28,722 nucleotides of DNA from Bacillota bacterium (GCA_023395515.1 JAEWZB010000125.1:1-28722); one strand, 5' to 3'. Counted from the stretch's first letter, positions 1 to 7,469 are shown. Numbers and translations: made by a program. Notes: generated by a model not told the origin, from the letters alone.

Positions 1-867
1 ATCGGTGACGTTATTCGGGTCATAGCCTCTCGTCTTCGCCCTGCCGACGATGATCGGCGTACCCGCTCCTGCTTTATCCCAACTGACTGCGGAAAGAAAA
101 ACAGTGGTGTCCGCTGTCAGGCTTCGGGGAGACTTCGATGAAGCCGTAAAGTAAATCCCTTTCAGGTCATAATGGTTTGGCTCATATTGGCCGTCGGGAT
201 CGATGCGCCGATGCGCTGCCCCCTCGAATTTCAGCACCGCCGAAATGCTCTCATCAGGAACACCGAGGATATTTTCCACTTCATCCACAGGGGTGATAAT
301 GGGTACCTGGTTGGCTACTTCCGCCCCAAAGCGTATGGGATTCGGCTTACTGGTATGATCACGGCCTTTAATAGCCTTTTGGACAATAAGGCTTTCTTCT
401 TCGATTTTAGCATTGGTGATTCGGAAATCACCTGTTGTCTGGATGGTGGATATCAGTTGATCGAAGTATTTGGAGAGCCGTTCAATTAATTCGTACTCAT
501 CTTCTATGTACAGCGAAAGCTCGACGTTGTTGCCAAAGCCACCACCGGTGAAATTGGCTGAACCGATGATGGCGACGTTGTCATCAAAGAGATATAGCTT
601 TGCGTGAAGGTCCTTAAGCGCGTAAATATTAGCTCCTGCAGTTTGGAGATTCTTCAGCGCTGTAAGGCTGCTCACGGATTTAATGAAATCCTCCCGGTAA
701 AAGCGCGTGATCAGTTGGGATGAAATCCCCTTGGCCGTTGCATCCGCAAGGTATCTCGTCATGGTTTCCTGGACGAAGGGACTGATGATCCTGATACGCT
801 GCTGTGCTTTCTCAAAAGCATCGATGATCGCATCCCGGTGATTCTGATCCAATAATTCAATCGCCAT
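1..867 (-). CDS. Phospholipase D-family nuclease, partial (runs off the left edge)
   Basis: The frame is open from an ATG at 867 to base 1, giving 289 codons with no stop, so the C-terminus lies outside the window. Residues 88-95 (HAKLYLFD) form one HxKxxxxD catalytic motif of the PLD superfamily, followed by IIGSANFTGGG at 100-110, which is typical of PLDc_2 nucleases. One HKD motif per chain implies a dimeric active site, as in Nuc and BfiI-type enzymes. The part after about residue 150 is a separate region; its last visible stretch (IIVGRAKTRGYDP) recalls PUA/EVE-like folds, but that is a guess. A GGGGGTG ribosome site precedes the ATG and the gap to the upstream gene is 21 bases, so it belongs to the same operon. 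In this setting it is most likely a DNA nuclease of a restriction or defence locus rather than a lipid hydrolase. Confidence 0.85.
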   Translation of the reverse strand, partial: MAIELLDQNHRDAIIDAFEKAQQRIRIISPFVQETMTRYLADATAKGISSQLITRFYREDFIKSVSSLTALKNLQTAGANIYALKDLHAKLYLFDDNVAIIGSANFTGGGFGNNVELSLYIEDEYELIERLSKYFDQLISTIQTTGDFRITNAKIEEESLIVQKAIKGRDHTSKPNPIRFGAEVANQVPIITPVDEVENILGVPDESISAVLKFEGAAHRRIDPDGQYEPNHYDLKGIYFTASSKSPRSLTADTTVFLSAVSWDKAGAGTPIIVGRAKTRGYDPNNVTD

Positions 868-888
868 TCAAACACCCCCATATGTCGG

Positions 889-2511
889 CTAAGTATTCGG
901 CTTGACGAGCGTAGCCAAATTTTCATCGATAAAATCCAGAAATCCCACAGCTTGCGTGAGGATGCGGACGAAAGCGTCAGCATAACCGTGCTCTTCAATC
1001 ATAAATTCTTTTGAAATCTTCGCGTACCCCTTGCCTTTTCGATGCCCAGTGCCGCAAGAGCGTAGCTCTTGTAGGTTTCTGAGAAATTTAATGATGTTTT
1101 GAAATCCTTGGACTCCAGTCGTCTCAAACCATTTTTCTATTTTCGATATGCTTCCGACAATTCTGTCTTGTGCGGTGGGAAGCAGAGATTGAATCTGTTT
1201 CTCATTCAGCGAGTCAAGCATCACTTTGACCAGTGAGAGCACTTGTATATCGAATTCAGGCTGTGATTCGAGCAATGGGATGCGAAGCCCCTGTAAGTTA
1301 TATCTGTCATCATCATCTAAAGGGAGGAATAATGACCACCCGATATTGTCGTTGAATTTCTTGTTGAGTGCTTGGTATTTCGTCTGAAAGCTGAATAGCG
1401 GTGATTCTGAGCCGGAAGTCCATTGCCCGTGAAAATCGCGGGCAATCTTGCTTTCGCTCAACTCACCATCGATGACAATGTTATGTGTTTTCCAGTATTG
1501 CTGCTCCTTGTAGTCAGGCAGATATCTCCCCAGATCACCAAGATATGCCGAAACATAATCAGATCTCACATTGTCAATATACAAGCTCCACCAAATTCCA
1601 CATCGGATTATCCCTTCAGATATAGTGTATCGGTCCGGTCTGTCATAATATCTTTTAAGTACTTCGCGGTTAAAAAATACGGGAGTGAGGTAGTGCGGCG
1701 CCTCAGGGTTTTTTCCAAAATAATTATCCAGTTTGTCCGGGTTGCATGTGAATGCGGTCTCATTGCCGTCTTCATCGACCCCTATTATGAACTCTTCATA
1801 TCTCTTGTCGGCTTCATTGAACGGCCAATACCCACATTCCGACAAGGGGACTCCTCTGATTACTGTCTTCGCATATATCATTGAATAAGAGCGCTCGCGG
1901 ACAGTCCTTAAAACGCCTAATTGAAACGTATATAGCTTTTCTTCGTTTTGTTCTGTGTGGCTTCCCGGAGTAAGGGACGGATCGGCCGCATCCAAAAAAT
2001 ATCGACTATCCACATGGACGATCATCACCATATTTTTGACGGACAGATACCGTTTTAGATATTTCTTATGTACTGATACAAGGTCGCCTTCGACTTGGGC
2101 GACGACCACCTCGTTTTCAGGGTCGATATATTGATTTTTAGTCCGATCAAAAAACAAGTTATTGAGAAGACGGAACTCTTCACAAATCTCCACTTCGTCA
2201 GGGTAAAGCCCATTGTACTCCCGCGTGATAACAAAAGGCTCCTTTTTGCTCTCAACATCAAATCGAGAATATACAACTTCGGCATTTTCGCCGGAACCAT
2301 ATTGGGTGAAGCCTGGATAGGAACTACCCCAGTGATTTGTGTCGTCGGTTTTCATGTTTTCTTCAGCTTCATCCAAAGGAAACAGCCTGCTTTGGAAAAA
2401 GGCGTCTGTGTCAAATTGCTTTGTGTGGCCATGCACTGGAATCATAACCCCGGTATTCGGAAACCTGTTCAGAAAGTCCAACATTTTGCTTTGATATATT
2501 GGATGACTCAT
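889..2511 (-). CDS. Unrecognised 540-residue protein with a HEPN-like C-terminal motif
   Basis: I do not recognise the family. The start is a well-supported ATG: GGAGGTGATCCG lies directly upstream. The protein is soluble, with no signal peptide or membrane segment. The N-terminal 300 residues are rich in charged and aromatic residues and show no catalytic motif I can name. The C-terminal part (about 420-535) looks helical and contains LQELRSCGTGHRKGKGY at 480-496. R484 and H490 fit the Rx4-6H pattern of HEPN ribonucleases and the following RKGKxY resembles HEPN-like defence proteins. It lies between vsr and the PLD nuclease, 40 and 21 bases away. Its base composition is richer in G+C than vsr and the genes before it but similar to the PLD gene, which suggests these two travel together. 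A role as sensor, toxin or target-binding subunit is inference. Confidence 0.8.
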   Translation of the reverse strand: MSHPIYQSKMLDFLNRFPNTGVMIPVHGHTKQFDTDAFFQSRLFPLDEAEENMKTDDTNHWGSSYPGFTQYGSGENAEVVYSRFDVESKKEPFVITREYNGLYPDEVEICEEFRLLNNLFFDRTKNQYIDPENEVVVAQVEGDLVSVHKKYLKRYLSVKNMVMIVHVDSRYFLDAADPSLTPGSHTEQNEEKLYTFQLGVLRTVRERSYSMIYAKTVIRGVPLSECGYWPFNEADKRYEEFIIGVDEDGNETAFTCNPDKLDNYFGKNPEAPHYLTPVFFNREVLKRYYDRPDRYTISEGIIRCGIWWSLYIDNVRSDYVSAYLGDLGRYLPDYKEQQYWKTHNIVIDGELSESKIARDFHGQWTSGSESPLFSFQTKYQALNKKFNDNIGWSLFLPLDDDDRYNLQGLRIPLLESQPEFDIQVLSLVKVMLDSLNEKQIQSLLPTAQDRIVGSISKIEKWFETTGVQGFQNIIKFLRNLQELRSCGTGHRKGKGYAKISKEFMIEEHGYADAFVRILTQAVGFLDFIDENLATLVKPNT

Positions 2512-2551
2512 CGGATCACCTCCCCTCCTTTTACTTAAATGCGAATATTAC

Positions 2552-2992
2552 TTACCGCCGTTCAATCCGCCCTCTTTTTTGGTCAAGTATATTTACAGTG
2601 CGGTTTATTGTATTATCAAAATCTTTCTTTATTTCGCATTCCCATAAAACTAATACTGTCCAACCTTCGTGCATTAAACTCTCAATATGCTTTCTATCCC
2701 GTTCTTTGGTTTTTATTAATTTAGGTTCCCAATATTCTTTACGCGATTGGGATATATGGGAATATCGGCATCTAGCTTCATGTCCATGCCAGAAACATCC
2801 ATGTATAAATATTACAATTTTCTTTTTAGTGAATACAATATCGGGCTTTCCATACAGTTCTTTATAATTGACTCGAAATCGGTAGCCCATAGAATGCAGT
2901 TTTCTACGCACCAACAGTTCAATGCTTGTGTCTTTCCCCTTAATATGTGACATTATTTCACTGCGGCGTTCTTTAGAAACGGTATCAGGCAT
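2552..2992 (-). CDS. vsr: Very short patch repair (Vsr) endonuclease
   Basis: A 146-residue protein of normal Vsr length. It shows the family order: N-terminal SKERRSEIMSHIKGKDTSIE, then GKPDIVF (D51), then IFIHGCFWHGH (H64, C66, H69) and the W/K-rich segment YWEPKLIKTKERD. D51, H64 and H69 fall at the same numbers as the metal and catalytic residues of E. coli Vsr. Classical Vsr nicks next to T in T:G mismatches left by deamination of 5-methylcytosine; some relatives act as true restriction nucleases. It shares the operon with a cytosine-C5 methyltransferase, which supports either role, but here NTase and DUF262 genes separate the two. A GGTGGTG ribosome site precedes the ATG. G+C is low, like the methyltransferase and DUF262 genes. 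Confidence 0.93.
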   Translation of the reverse strand: MPDTVSKERRSEIMSHIKGKDTSIELLVRRKLHSMGYRFRVNYKELYGKPDIVFTKKKIVIFIHGCFWHGHEARCRYSHISQSRKEYWEPKLIKTKERDRKHIESLMHEGWTVLVLWECEIKKDFDNTINRTVNILDQKRGRIERR

Positions 2993-3067
2993 ATCACACC
3001 ACCATAGGCTTCATATTGCAATCGGGAAATTAGCATGTAGTTTCCTTCTCTGGCAAAGCAGTTTTTC

Positions 3068-4228
3068 CTATTCATCATCCGGATCTTCTTCTGCTATTAC
3101 AGCTACTTCTGCAATCAGCTTTTCTCTCAATGTTTCTTGTGCCTCAATTTGTTCAGGTGAAATTTCATACAAGAACGATTTTAATACAGTGAACCGTATC
3201 ATGCGATTTGTATGTTTGTTTAGTCCTTCGGAAGATGCGAGTTTATATTTCTTCAGCAAATCAAACAAGAATTTCTCGTTTTGAGTAGAGCCATCAGGAA
3301 GTTCAAACTCATTACTGAATTTTTCATATAAAGAGATGAATGATTTAAATCTCAACAAGTGATTTTCGTCTAAAGGCCTTTCCTCTCGTATGGAATAAAA
3401 AACAAGTGAAAACAGCGTATATAACTGTGCCTTTCGTTGCAAGAATTTTTTCGTATCATCATCTATAAATTTATCCGCAATGTTAATTGCATTGATAATC
3501 ATTTCTTTATCTTTTTCTGCAGAAGTATAATTTTCTTGTAGTTCCTCATATGCCTGATTTAGTGCTTTTTGATCAGTTTGATCAATTATACCATTTCTAC
3601 ATAAAAGGATGATGGTGGCGCAAAACTCAACATCCTTCATCCTTTTTATATTTGTAGTATTAAACAATCTATGTTTTTCCCAAAATTCATTTTCAGATAA
3701 CTCGCGAGCCAGTACCGCAAATTCACCATGCATACTGTTACGACGCTCTTGATCATTGAGATTATAATCCGTTAGATTTAACCGTCTGAACATCCTAACG
3801 ATGTCGTCCCGTGAAGCAGCAGGATCAATTTCAATTATCATGAATTGATAATTCCATATGGTTGTTTTTTCTTCAGGTGCAAGCTGAGAAAAGGCTTTAT
3901 TTGCCCATTTTTCCTTTGCTTTTTGCTCCAATAGATGAGCTTCTTTTAGTCTGAATTTCCCATCAATAAAATCGATGATAGCATTTATGCGTTGCTGTCC
4001 ATCTACGATGTGTGTTATAGATTTTCCTGTTTCCGGGTCTGTAGATGCTTTCCAAAAAAATAATTCAGGAATGACCAAATTTAGCAGCACAGTCTCGACG
4101 AGCCTTATTCTATCGCGTTCACCCCAAACCGATCTCCTTTGATATGTGCTGTCAATAATTAAAGAACCATCGTTAAACATAGTATGCAAATTCTTGACAT
4201 CACGATTATTGCTTTTGAATGTAAACAT
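3068..4228 (-). CDS. DUF262 (ParB/GmrS-like) protein without a C-terminal nuclease domain
   Basis: A 386-residue DUF262-family protein. The diagnostic motifs are YQRRSVW at 29-35 and IVDGQQR at 74-80; the DGQQR box is the nucleotide-binding or hydrolysing signature shared with GmrSD, SspE and BrxU. In those enzymes a C-terminal HNH (DUF1524-type) domain does the cutting. Here the last 200 residues look helical and show no HNH motif, and the chain ends in an acidic tail (EEDPDDE), so any nuclease would have to come from a partner. The start lies one base after the stop of the nucleotidyltransferase gene, with its ribosome site (GGAGG) inside that gene, so the two are translationally coupled and probably work together. 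A DNA-modification-dependent NTPase role is inferred from the family. Confidence 0.88.
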   Translation of the reverse strand: MFTFKSNNRDVKNLHTMFNDGSLIIDSTYQRRSVWGERDRIRLVETVLLNLVIPELFFWKASTDPETGKSITHIVDGQQRINAIIDFIDGKFRLKEAHLLEQKAKEKWANKAFSQLAPEEKTTIWNYQFMIIEIDPAASRDDIVRMFRRLNLTDYNLNDQERRNSMHGEFAVLARELSENEFWEKHRLFNTTNIKRMKDVEFCATIILLCRNGIIDQTDQKALNQAYEELQENYTSAEKDKEMIINAINIADKFIDDDTKKFLQRKAQLYTLFSLVFYSIREERPLDENHLLRFKSFISLYEKFSNEFELPDGSTQNEKFLFDLLKKYKLASSEGLNKHTNRMIRFTVLKSFLYEISPEQIEAQETLREKLIAEVAVIAEEDPDDE

Positions 4229-4229
4229 A

Positions 4230-4847
4230 TTATTGTTCCTCCAAATACTTTTTTAATTTATTCAGACCACTGATTTGATATTGTTCGAGATCTTCCCATG
4301 AACGGTAAACCCGATATGTAATCGGATGAATAATATTAAGTTCATCCTGCAAGGTTCTCGTTATTGGAGAAAACATATCTATCCATTCTTGGCCTATACC
4401 CTTTATTGCTGTAATATCTTTCTCGTTAATATATCCTTGAAATATTGTTGATGTGACCTGATTATAATTTGCTATAAATTGAGTTTTATAGCATGCCCGA
4501 AGTTTCTGCCAGAACATATTAAATAAGTAATCAGAAATAATTGCAACATCAATATCAGAAGAAGGTGTTCCAGGCTCTTCTTCATGGAAAGGTCTAAAAG
4601 GCTTACGTGGGGAAAGACTATATCCTACTTTAGCACTTCCAACAATATGGGCACTATGGAAACTAACCGACAATTTCTCTGAAACTATTTCTTTAAAATG
4701 ATCTAAGGTTTCAAGCATAGTTTTATCATCAAATTCCATATAAGATGAAAAATACCAATTCATTGTTTTGACGATATACTTGATATAAAATTGTTTTTCA
4801 TCTAATTCGGTTAGCTCTTGTTTCATCACATCAATATTGAATGTCAT
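4230..4847 (-). CDS. Nucleotidyltransferase-fold protein coupled to DUF262
   Basis: A 205-residue protein. The motif GSAKVGYS (from residue 70) followed by SSDIDVAII (DxD at 98-100) is the pol-beta-type nucleotidyltransferase signature GSxxxG...DxD. An insert of about 20 residues lies between the two halves. The helical segments before and after show no domain I can name. I cannot tell whether it makes a nucleotide signal, as CD-NTases do, modifies a partner, as MNT antitoxins do, or is inactive. The ATG at 4847 is chosen over an in-frame GTG at 4856 because AGAGGTG sits 6 bases before the ATG and would overlap the GTG. The gene follows the methyltransferase by 12 bases and is coupled to the DUF262 gene, which suggests a two-protein unit. 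Confidence 0.78.
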   Translation of the reverse strand: MTFNIDVMKQELTELDEKQFYIKYIVKTMNWYFSSYMEFDDKTMLETLDHFKEIVSEKLSVSFHSAHIVGSAKVGYSLSPRKPFRPFHEEEPGTPSSDIDVAIISDYLFNMFWQKLRACYKTQFIANYNQVTSTIFQGYINEKDITAIKGIGQEWIDMFSPITRTLQDELNIIHPITYRVYRSWEDLEQYQISGLNKLKKYLEEQ

Positions 4848-4859
4848 ATACAGCACCTC

Positions 4860-5942
4860 TTAATGTGTATGTTCTTTTAGCCAGTCGTATAAGCCTTTTG
4901 CTATGCTATAAGACATAAGGTAAGGAACACCATTACCAACCATTTTGAATTTTGCGCTTAGTGGCAGTTCGGAAGGAAGTTCAAAATTACATGGTAATGA
5001 TTGTATGGCTAAGGCCTCAGACACACTGATTCGTCGCGCTTGATAGGGATGTAAGTGTACTTCGTTATTTCCATAGGCTGCAGTAGGAGAAAATCTCCAG
5101 CGATGCAGCCGTTTAAAAGATTTTCCATGAGTATCGCCTTCTTGGACGCTTTGAAATTTCGTTGTTGTTGGTTTGGGCTGAAAATAATCATTTGCATTTA
5201 CATGATTTAAAACATCGTTTTTATCAAACCAATGTTGAACCGTTAGGTCTTCTCTAATTCCAAATGGTTTTTCTACATGACCGTTTATTGCAAACATATC
5301 CTGAGTAGGCCAAGGTAATTCTAATATATATTTTAATTCTCCGGTTCGGCCATATCCAAACTGAAAATCAGGTTTTTCGCCAAAGACAGATTTTTTTAGG
5401 CCTACCAAGAAAAGGCGATCGCGGTATTGAGGGACACCATACTCCAAAGCATTGTCCAGTGTCTCTACAAGGTAATAACCACTATCACGTAGATTTCTTT
5501 TTAAGCCCTCAAAAAAATCCTTGTGCTTTTTTGTTTGTATAAGTCCTTTTACATTTTCTAAAAGGAAAAAATCCGGTTGTTTCTCTATAATAATTCCGCA
5601 GTATATTTTCGTCAATATACCATTTGTACCGGAGCCTCCTTCATTTTTTCCCCCAAACGAAAAATCAGGGCAAGGGGGGCCACCGATAAATCCGGTAATG
5701 TCTTTTTTACAGGCATCCTTATAGATAAGGTTCCATTTATCTTCGGTAAAAACATCTCGAATATCAGAATTAGCATATCCATACTCAGGTTGCGGCATAT
5801 TCATTTTCTCGCGAGTATATTTGTAAGATGCCAAGAAATCATTGTTGACTTCATTAACAAAACATATATTAAAGCCGGCGTTATGAAATCCTAAATCAAG
5901 GATTCCAAGTCCAGAAAAAAAGGAGAATATCTCCAAATTCAT
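4860..5942 (-). CDS. DNA cytosine-C5 methyltransferase
   Basis: A 360-residue single-domain C5 methyltransferase. Motif I is FSFFSGLGILDLGF near the N-terminus, motif IV is GGPPCPDFS with catalytic Cys 91, motif VI is ENV (129-131), motif VIII is QYRDR (about 172-176), and motifs IX-X end with GNGVPYLMSY. It transfers a methyl group from S-adenosylmethionine to C5 of cytosine within a recognition site set by the region between motifs VIII and IX, which cannot be read from sequence alone. The start may be the ATG at 5942 or a GTG at 5945; neither has well-spaced ribosome binding. It follows the XRE gene by about 10 bases. As the methylation arm of this locus it would protect host DNA, and Vsr would repair deaminated sites or restrict. 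Confidence 0.95.
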   Translation of the reverse strand: MNLEIFSFFSGLGILDLGFHNAGFNICFVNEVNNDFLASYKYTREKMNMPQPEYGYANSDIRDVFTEDKWNLIYKDACKKDITGFIGGPPCPDFSFGGKNEGGSGTNGILTKIYCGIIIEKQPDFFLLENVKGLIQTKKHKDFFEGLKRNLRDSGYYLVETLDNALEYGVPQYRDRLFLVGLKKSVFGEKPDFQFGYGRTGELKYILELPWPTQDMFAINGHVEKPFGIREDLTVQHWFDKNDVLNHVNANDYFQPKPTTTKFQSVQEGDTHGKSFKRLHRWRFSPTAAYGNNEVHLHPYQARRISVSEALAIQSLPCNFELPSELPLSAKFKMVGNGVPYLMSYSIAKGLYDWLKEHTH

Positions 5943-5952
5943 CACCTACATT

Positions 5953-6168
5953 TCATTTTTTGCGAGTATTATCAAAGTAATCTACGATATCCCCAACATT
6001 GCAGTTTAACTCCTTGCATATCCTTTCCAACACATCCATGCTTACTTTTTGATTTTTGCTTAGCTTGGATAATGTTGAGGGGGTAATGCCTATAGCATCA
6101 CGCAATGCGACTTTATTCATGTTTTTATCAATTAATAGCTTCCAGAGCTTATTGTATGAGAAAGGCAT
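5953..6168 (-). CDS. XRE-family helix-turn-helix regulator of the defence operon
   Basis: A 71-residue protein that is little more than one HTH of the HTH_26/Cro type: ALRDAIGITPSTLSKLSKNQ followed by VSMDVLERICKELNCNVGDIVDY. A longer reading from 6258 is rejected because GGAGG lies 7 bases before the ATG at 6168 and the added N-terminal residues overlap the promoter. Proteins of this size at the head of restriction-modification operons act as controller or repressor proteins, delaying or limiting expression. A consensus promoter (6195-6223) and a pair of 21-base-spaced repeats precede it, so autoregulation is likely. It is followed within 10 bases by the methyltransferase gene. Confidence 0.9.
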   Translation of the reverse strand: MPFSYNKLWKLLIDKNMNKVALRDAIGITPSTLSKLSKNQKVSMDVLERICKELNCNVGDIVDYFDNTRKK

Positions 6169-6194
6169 CGCAATTCCTCCATATCCTTTGGATA

Positions 6195-6223
6195 AATATA
6201 CCATAGATAGAGTCGCGGTACAA
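6195..6223 (-). promoter_or_regulatory. Promoter of the XRE-methyltransferase-DUF262 operon
   Basis: On the minus strand TTGTAC (-35, 6218-6223) and TATATT (-10, 6195-6200) are separated by exactly 17 bases and lie about 27 bases before the XRE ATG. Two copies of ATTGTA (6239-6245 and 6218-6224, 21 bases apart) lie on the same face of the helix; the second overlaps the -35 box, as expected for a repressor operator. Confidence 0.7.
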
Positions 6224-6390
6224 TATGAAAAGTACGATATACAATACTTGAAGTCCAAATATTCATATCAAAGATATGCAGAGGACGCAAGTAATGATCG
6301 TGTGCGGGAAAGTTTTTTAGAATGGATCACCTAAATTATCCAATTATGAGATCGGCCTGACCGATAACCCCAGATATCTATATCCATATA

Positions 6391-7188
6391 TTACAAGTTC
6401 ATGGATAAAACCGGTTCCTGCTTGTAGGTGATATTAAAACTCCCGTCATGCCTGACTATGATGGATTCCACGCCGTTCCGTACAGCCTGCTCGTCAAAGG
6501 CGGATATACCCAATGCCCGACACAAAAATTCTTTCACGGCTGTATCGGTGATGGTAACAGAAGCCTTGCAATATGTTTTTCCACGCTCCACACGATTGGC
6601 ACAGCGCCAGACGACCTCTCCGCCAGAGCGGGTAATCCTGCGGTAAGGGCTGCCGCATTCCTCACAAAATAAAAGGCCACTGAGTACATTACCGGAGTTG
6701 TACTTTGTGGCCTTCCTCTGTGAACCGGATTCTGTTGTTTCAAGATTGGAGCGTCTTGCTTTTTCTGCTTGTACCTCTTCGAATGCTTCTCTGGAAATGA
6801 TGGCCGGGTGATGGTCTGGCAGTAGATACTGGGCATCAGCAGTATTTTTGATTTGCTGACCGTCCTGGATAATAGTCTTTTGAAGCAATACCTGTCCTAC
6901 ATACTTTTCATTGGACAACAACCCATCTACAACCTTACGGCTCCACCTGTTTTTACCGGATGGTGAAGGTGCTTTTTTCTCGGCTAATGCGTCGACAATT
7001 TTCCCCAGGCTGTCACCGGCGATATAGCGGGCAAAGATGAAGCGCACAATTTGTGCCTCTTTCTCATTGATGGTCAGACTGCCATCAGGATTTTTTGAAT
7101 ATCCATAGCAAATTTTATCCGCAATCTTGGATGTGCCGGATTCAAAGGATTTTTGAATACCGGCCTTTATTGATCCACTTCTAAACAT
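6391..7188 (-). CDS. Serine recombinase C-terminal portion (no catalytic domain)
   Basis: A 265-residue protein made only of the recombinase domain (PF07508-like, from about residue 25: ICYGYSKNPDGSLTINEKEA) and a recombinase zinc ribbon with C175, C178, C196 and C207. A large serine recombinase normally begins with a resolvase domain of about 150 residues containing the nucleophilic serine; this is absent. I use the ATG at 7188, with GGAGG 8 bases upstream. A longer in-frame reading to 7473 would translate through a terminator and the tRNA-Asp gene and is not credible. It can probably bind DNA but not recombine. It may be a remnant of the element that brought the island, or a stand-alone DNA-binding protein. 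G+C is far above that of the neighbouring XRE gene. Confidence 0.85.
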   Translation of the reverse strand: MFRSGSIKAGIQKSFESGTSKIADKICYGYSKNPDGSLTINEKEAQIVRFIFARYIAGDSLGKIVDALAEKKAPSPSGKNRWSRKVVDGLLSNEKYVGQVLLQKTIIQDGQQIKNTADAQYLLPDHHPAIISREAFEEVQAEKARRSNLETTESGSQRKATKYNSGNVLSGLLFCEECGSPYRRITRSGGEVVWRCANRVERGKTYCKASVTITDTAVKEFLCRALGISAFDEQAVRNGVESIIVRHDGSFNITYKQEPVLSMNL

Positions 7189-7228
7189 GGTAGATACCTC
7201 CATTAAATATTTGTTGAGAATACAAAAA

Positions 7229-7255
7229 GCCGCGATAGTTTCAATCCATCGCGGC
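7229..7255 (-). terminator. Hairpin terminator upstream of the recombinase fragment
   Basis: An 8-bp stem GCCGCGAT/ATCGCGGC with an 11-base loop. On the minus strand it is followed by TTTTTG. It would stop read-through from the tRNA-Asp side into the island. Confidence 0.7.
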
Positions 7256-7330
7256 TGTATTTTTATTATGTGACGGTTTAAATCCCTCCGATTCCGTTGA
7301 CTCTCCTTCATACTTTTCCATTCAGGCGAT

Positions 7331-7389
7331 AAAAAAAGGTGATAAACCTTGATTTCAAGCCATTTCTTGAAAAACAGGTTTGTCACCTT
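7331..7389 (-). terminator. Terminator of the tRNA-Asp transcript
   Basis: A long stem directly 3' of the tRNA: AAGGTGACAAACCT (7376-7389) pairs with AGGTTTATCACCTT (7336-7349) with one mismatch. An inner CAAG/CTTG pairing sits in the loop, and seven T follow on the minus strand. Confidence 0.75.
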
Positions 7390-7393
7390 AACT

Positions 7394-7469
7394 TGGCGAA
7401 GCTGAAGGGATTTGAACCCTCGATCTCCGGCGTGACAGGCCGGCATGTTAACCGCTACACCACAGCTCC
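7394..7469 (-). tRNA. tRNA-Asp (GTC)
   Basis: A complete cloverleaf of 76 nt with encoded CCA. Acceptor GGAGCTG pairs with CAGCTTC (one G-U). The anticodon stem is CCGGC/GCCGG with loop CTGTCAC, so the anticodon is GUC. The T arm is GAGGG-TTCAAAT-CCCTT and the discriminator base is G, as expected for aspartate. It marks the boundary between the accessory island to its left and the core gene block ending with lonC to its right. An AT-rich stretch with TATACT lies just upstream as a possible -10. Confidence 0.95.

Noticed and set aside
172..489. Plus-strand 105-codon frame
   Set aside because: It lies inside the PLD nuclease gene, which has clear catalytic motifs in the opposite strand; this frame has no known domain.
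1..5942. DISARM (C5-methyltransferase plus PLD protein)
   Set aside because: Two components match in broad type, but the DrmA helicase and DrmB are not seen, and DUF262, NTase, Vsr and the 540-residue protein are not DISARM parts. Genes beyond the left edge could change this.
6056..6334. Plus-strand 92-codon frame
   Set aside because: It covers the XRE gene and its promoter on the other strand and has no recognisable content or ribosome site.
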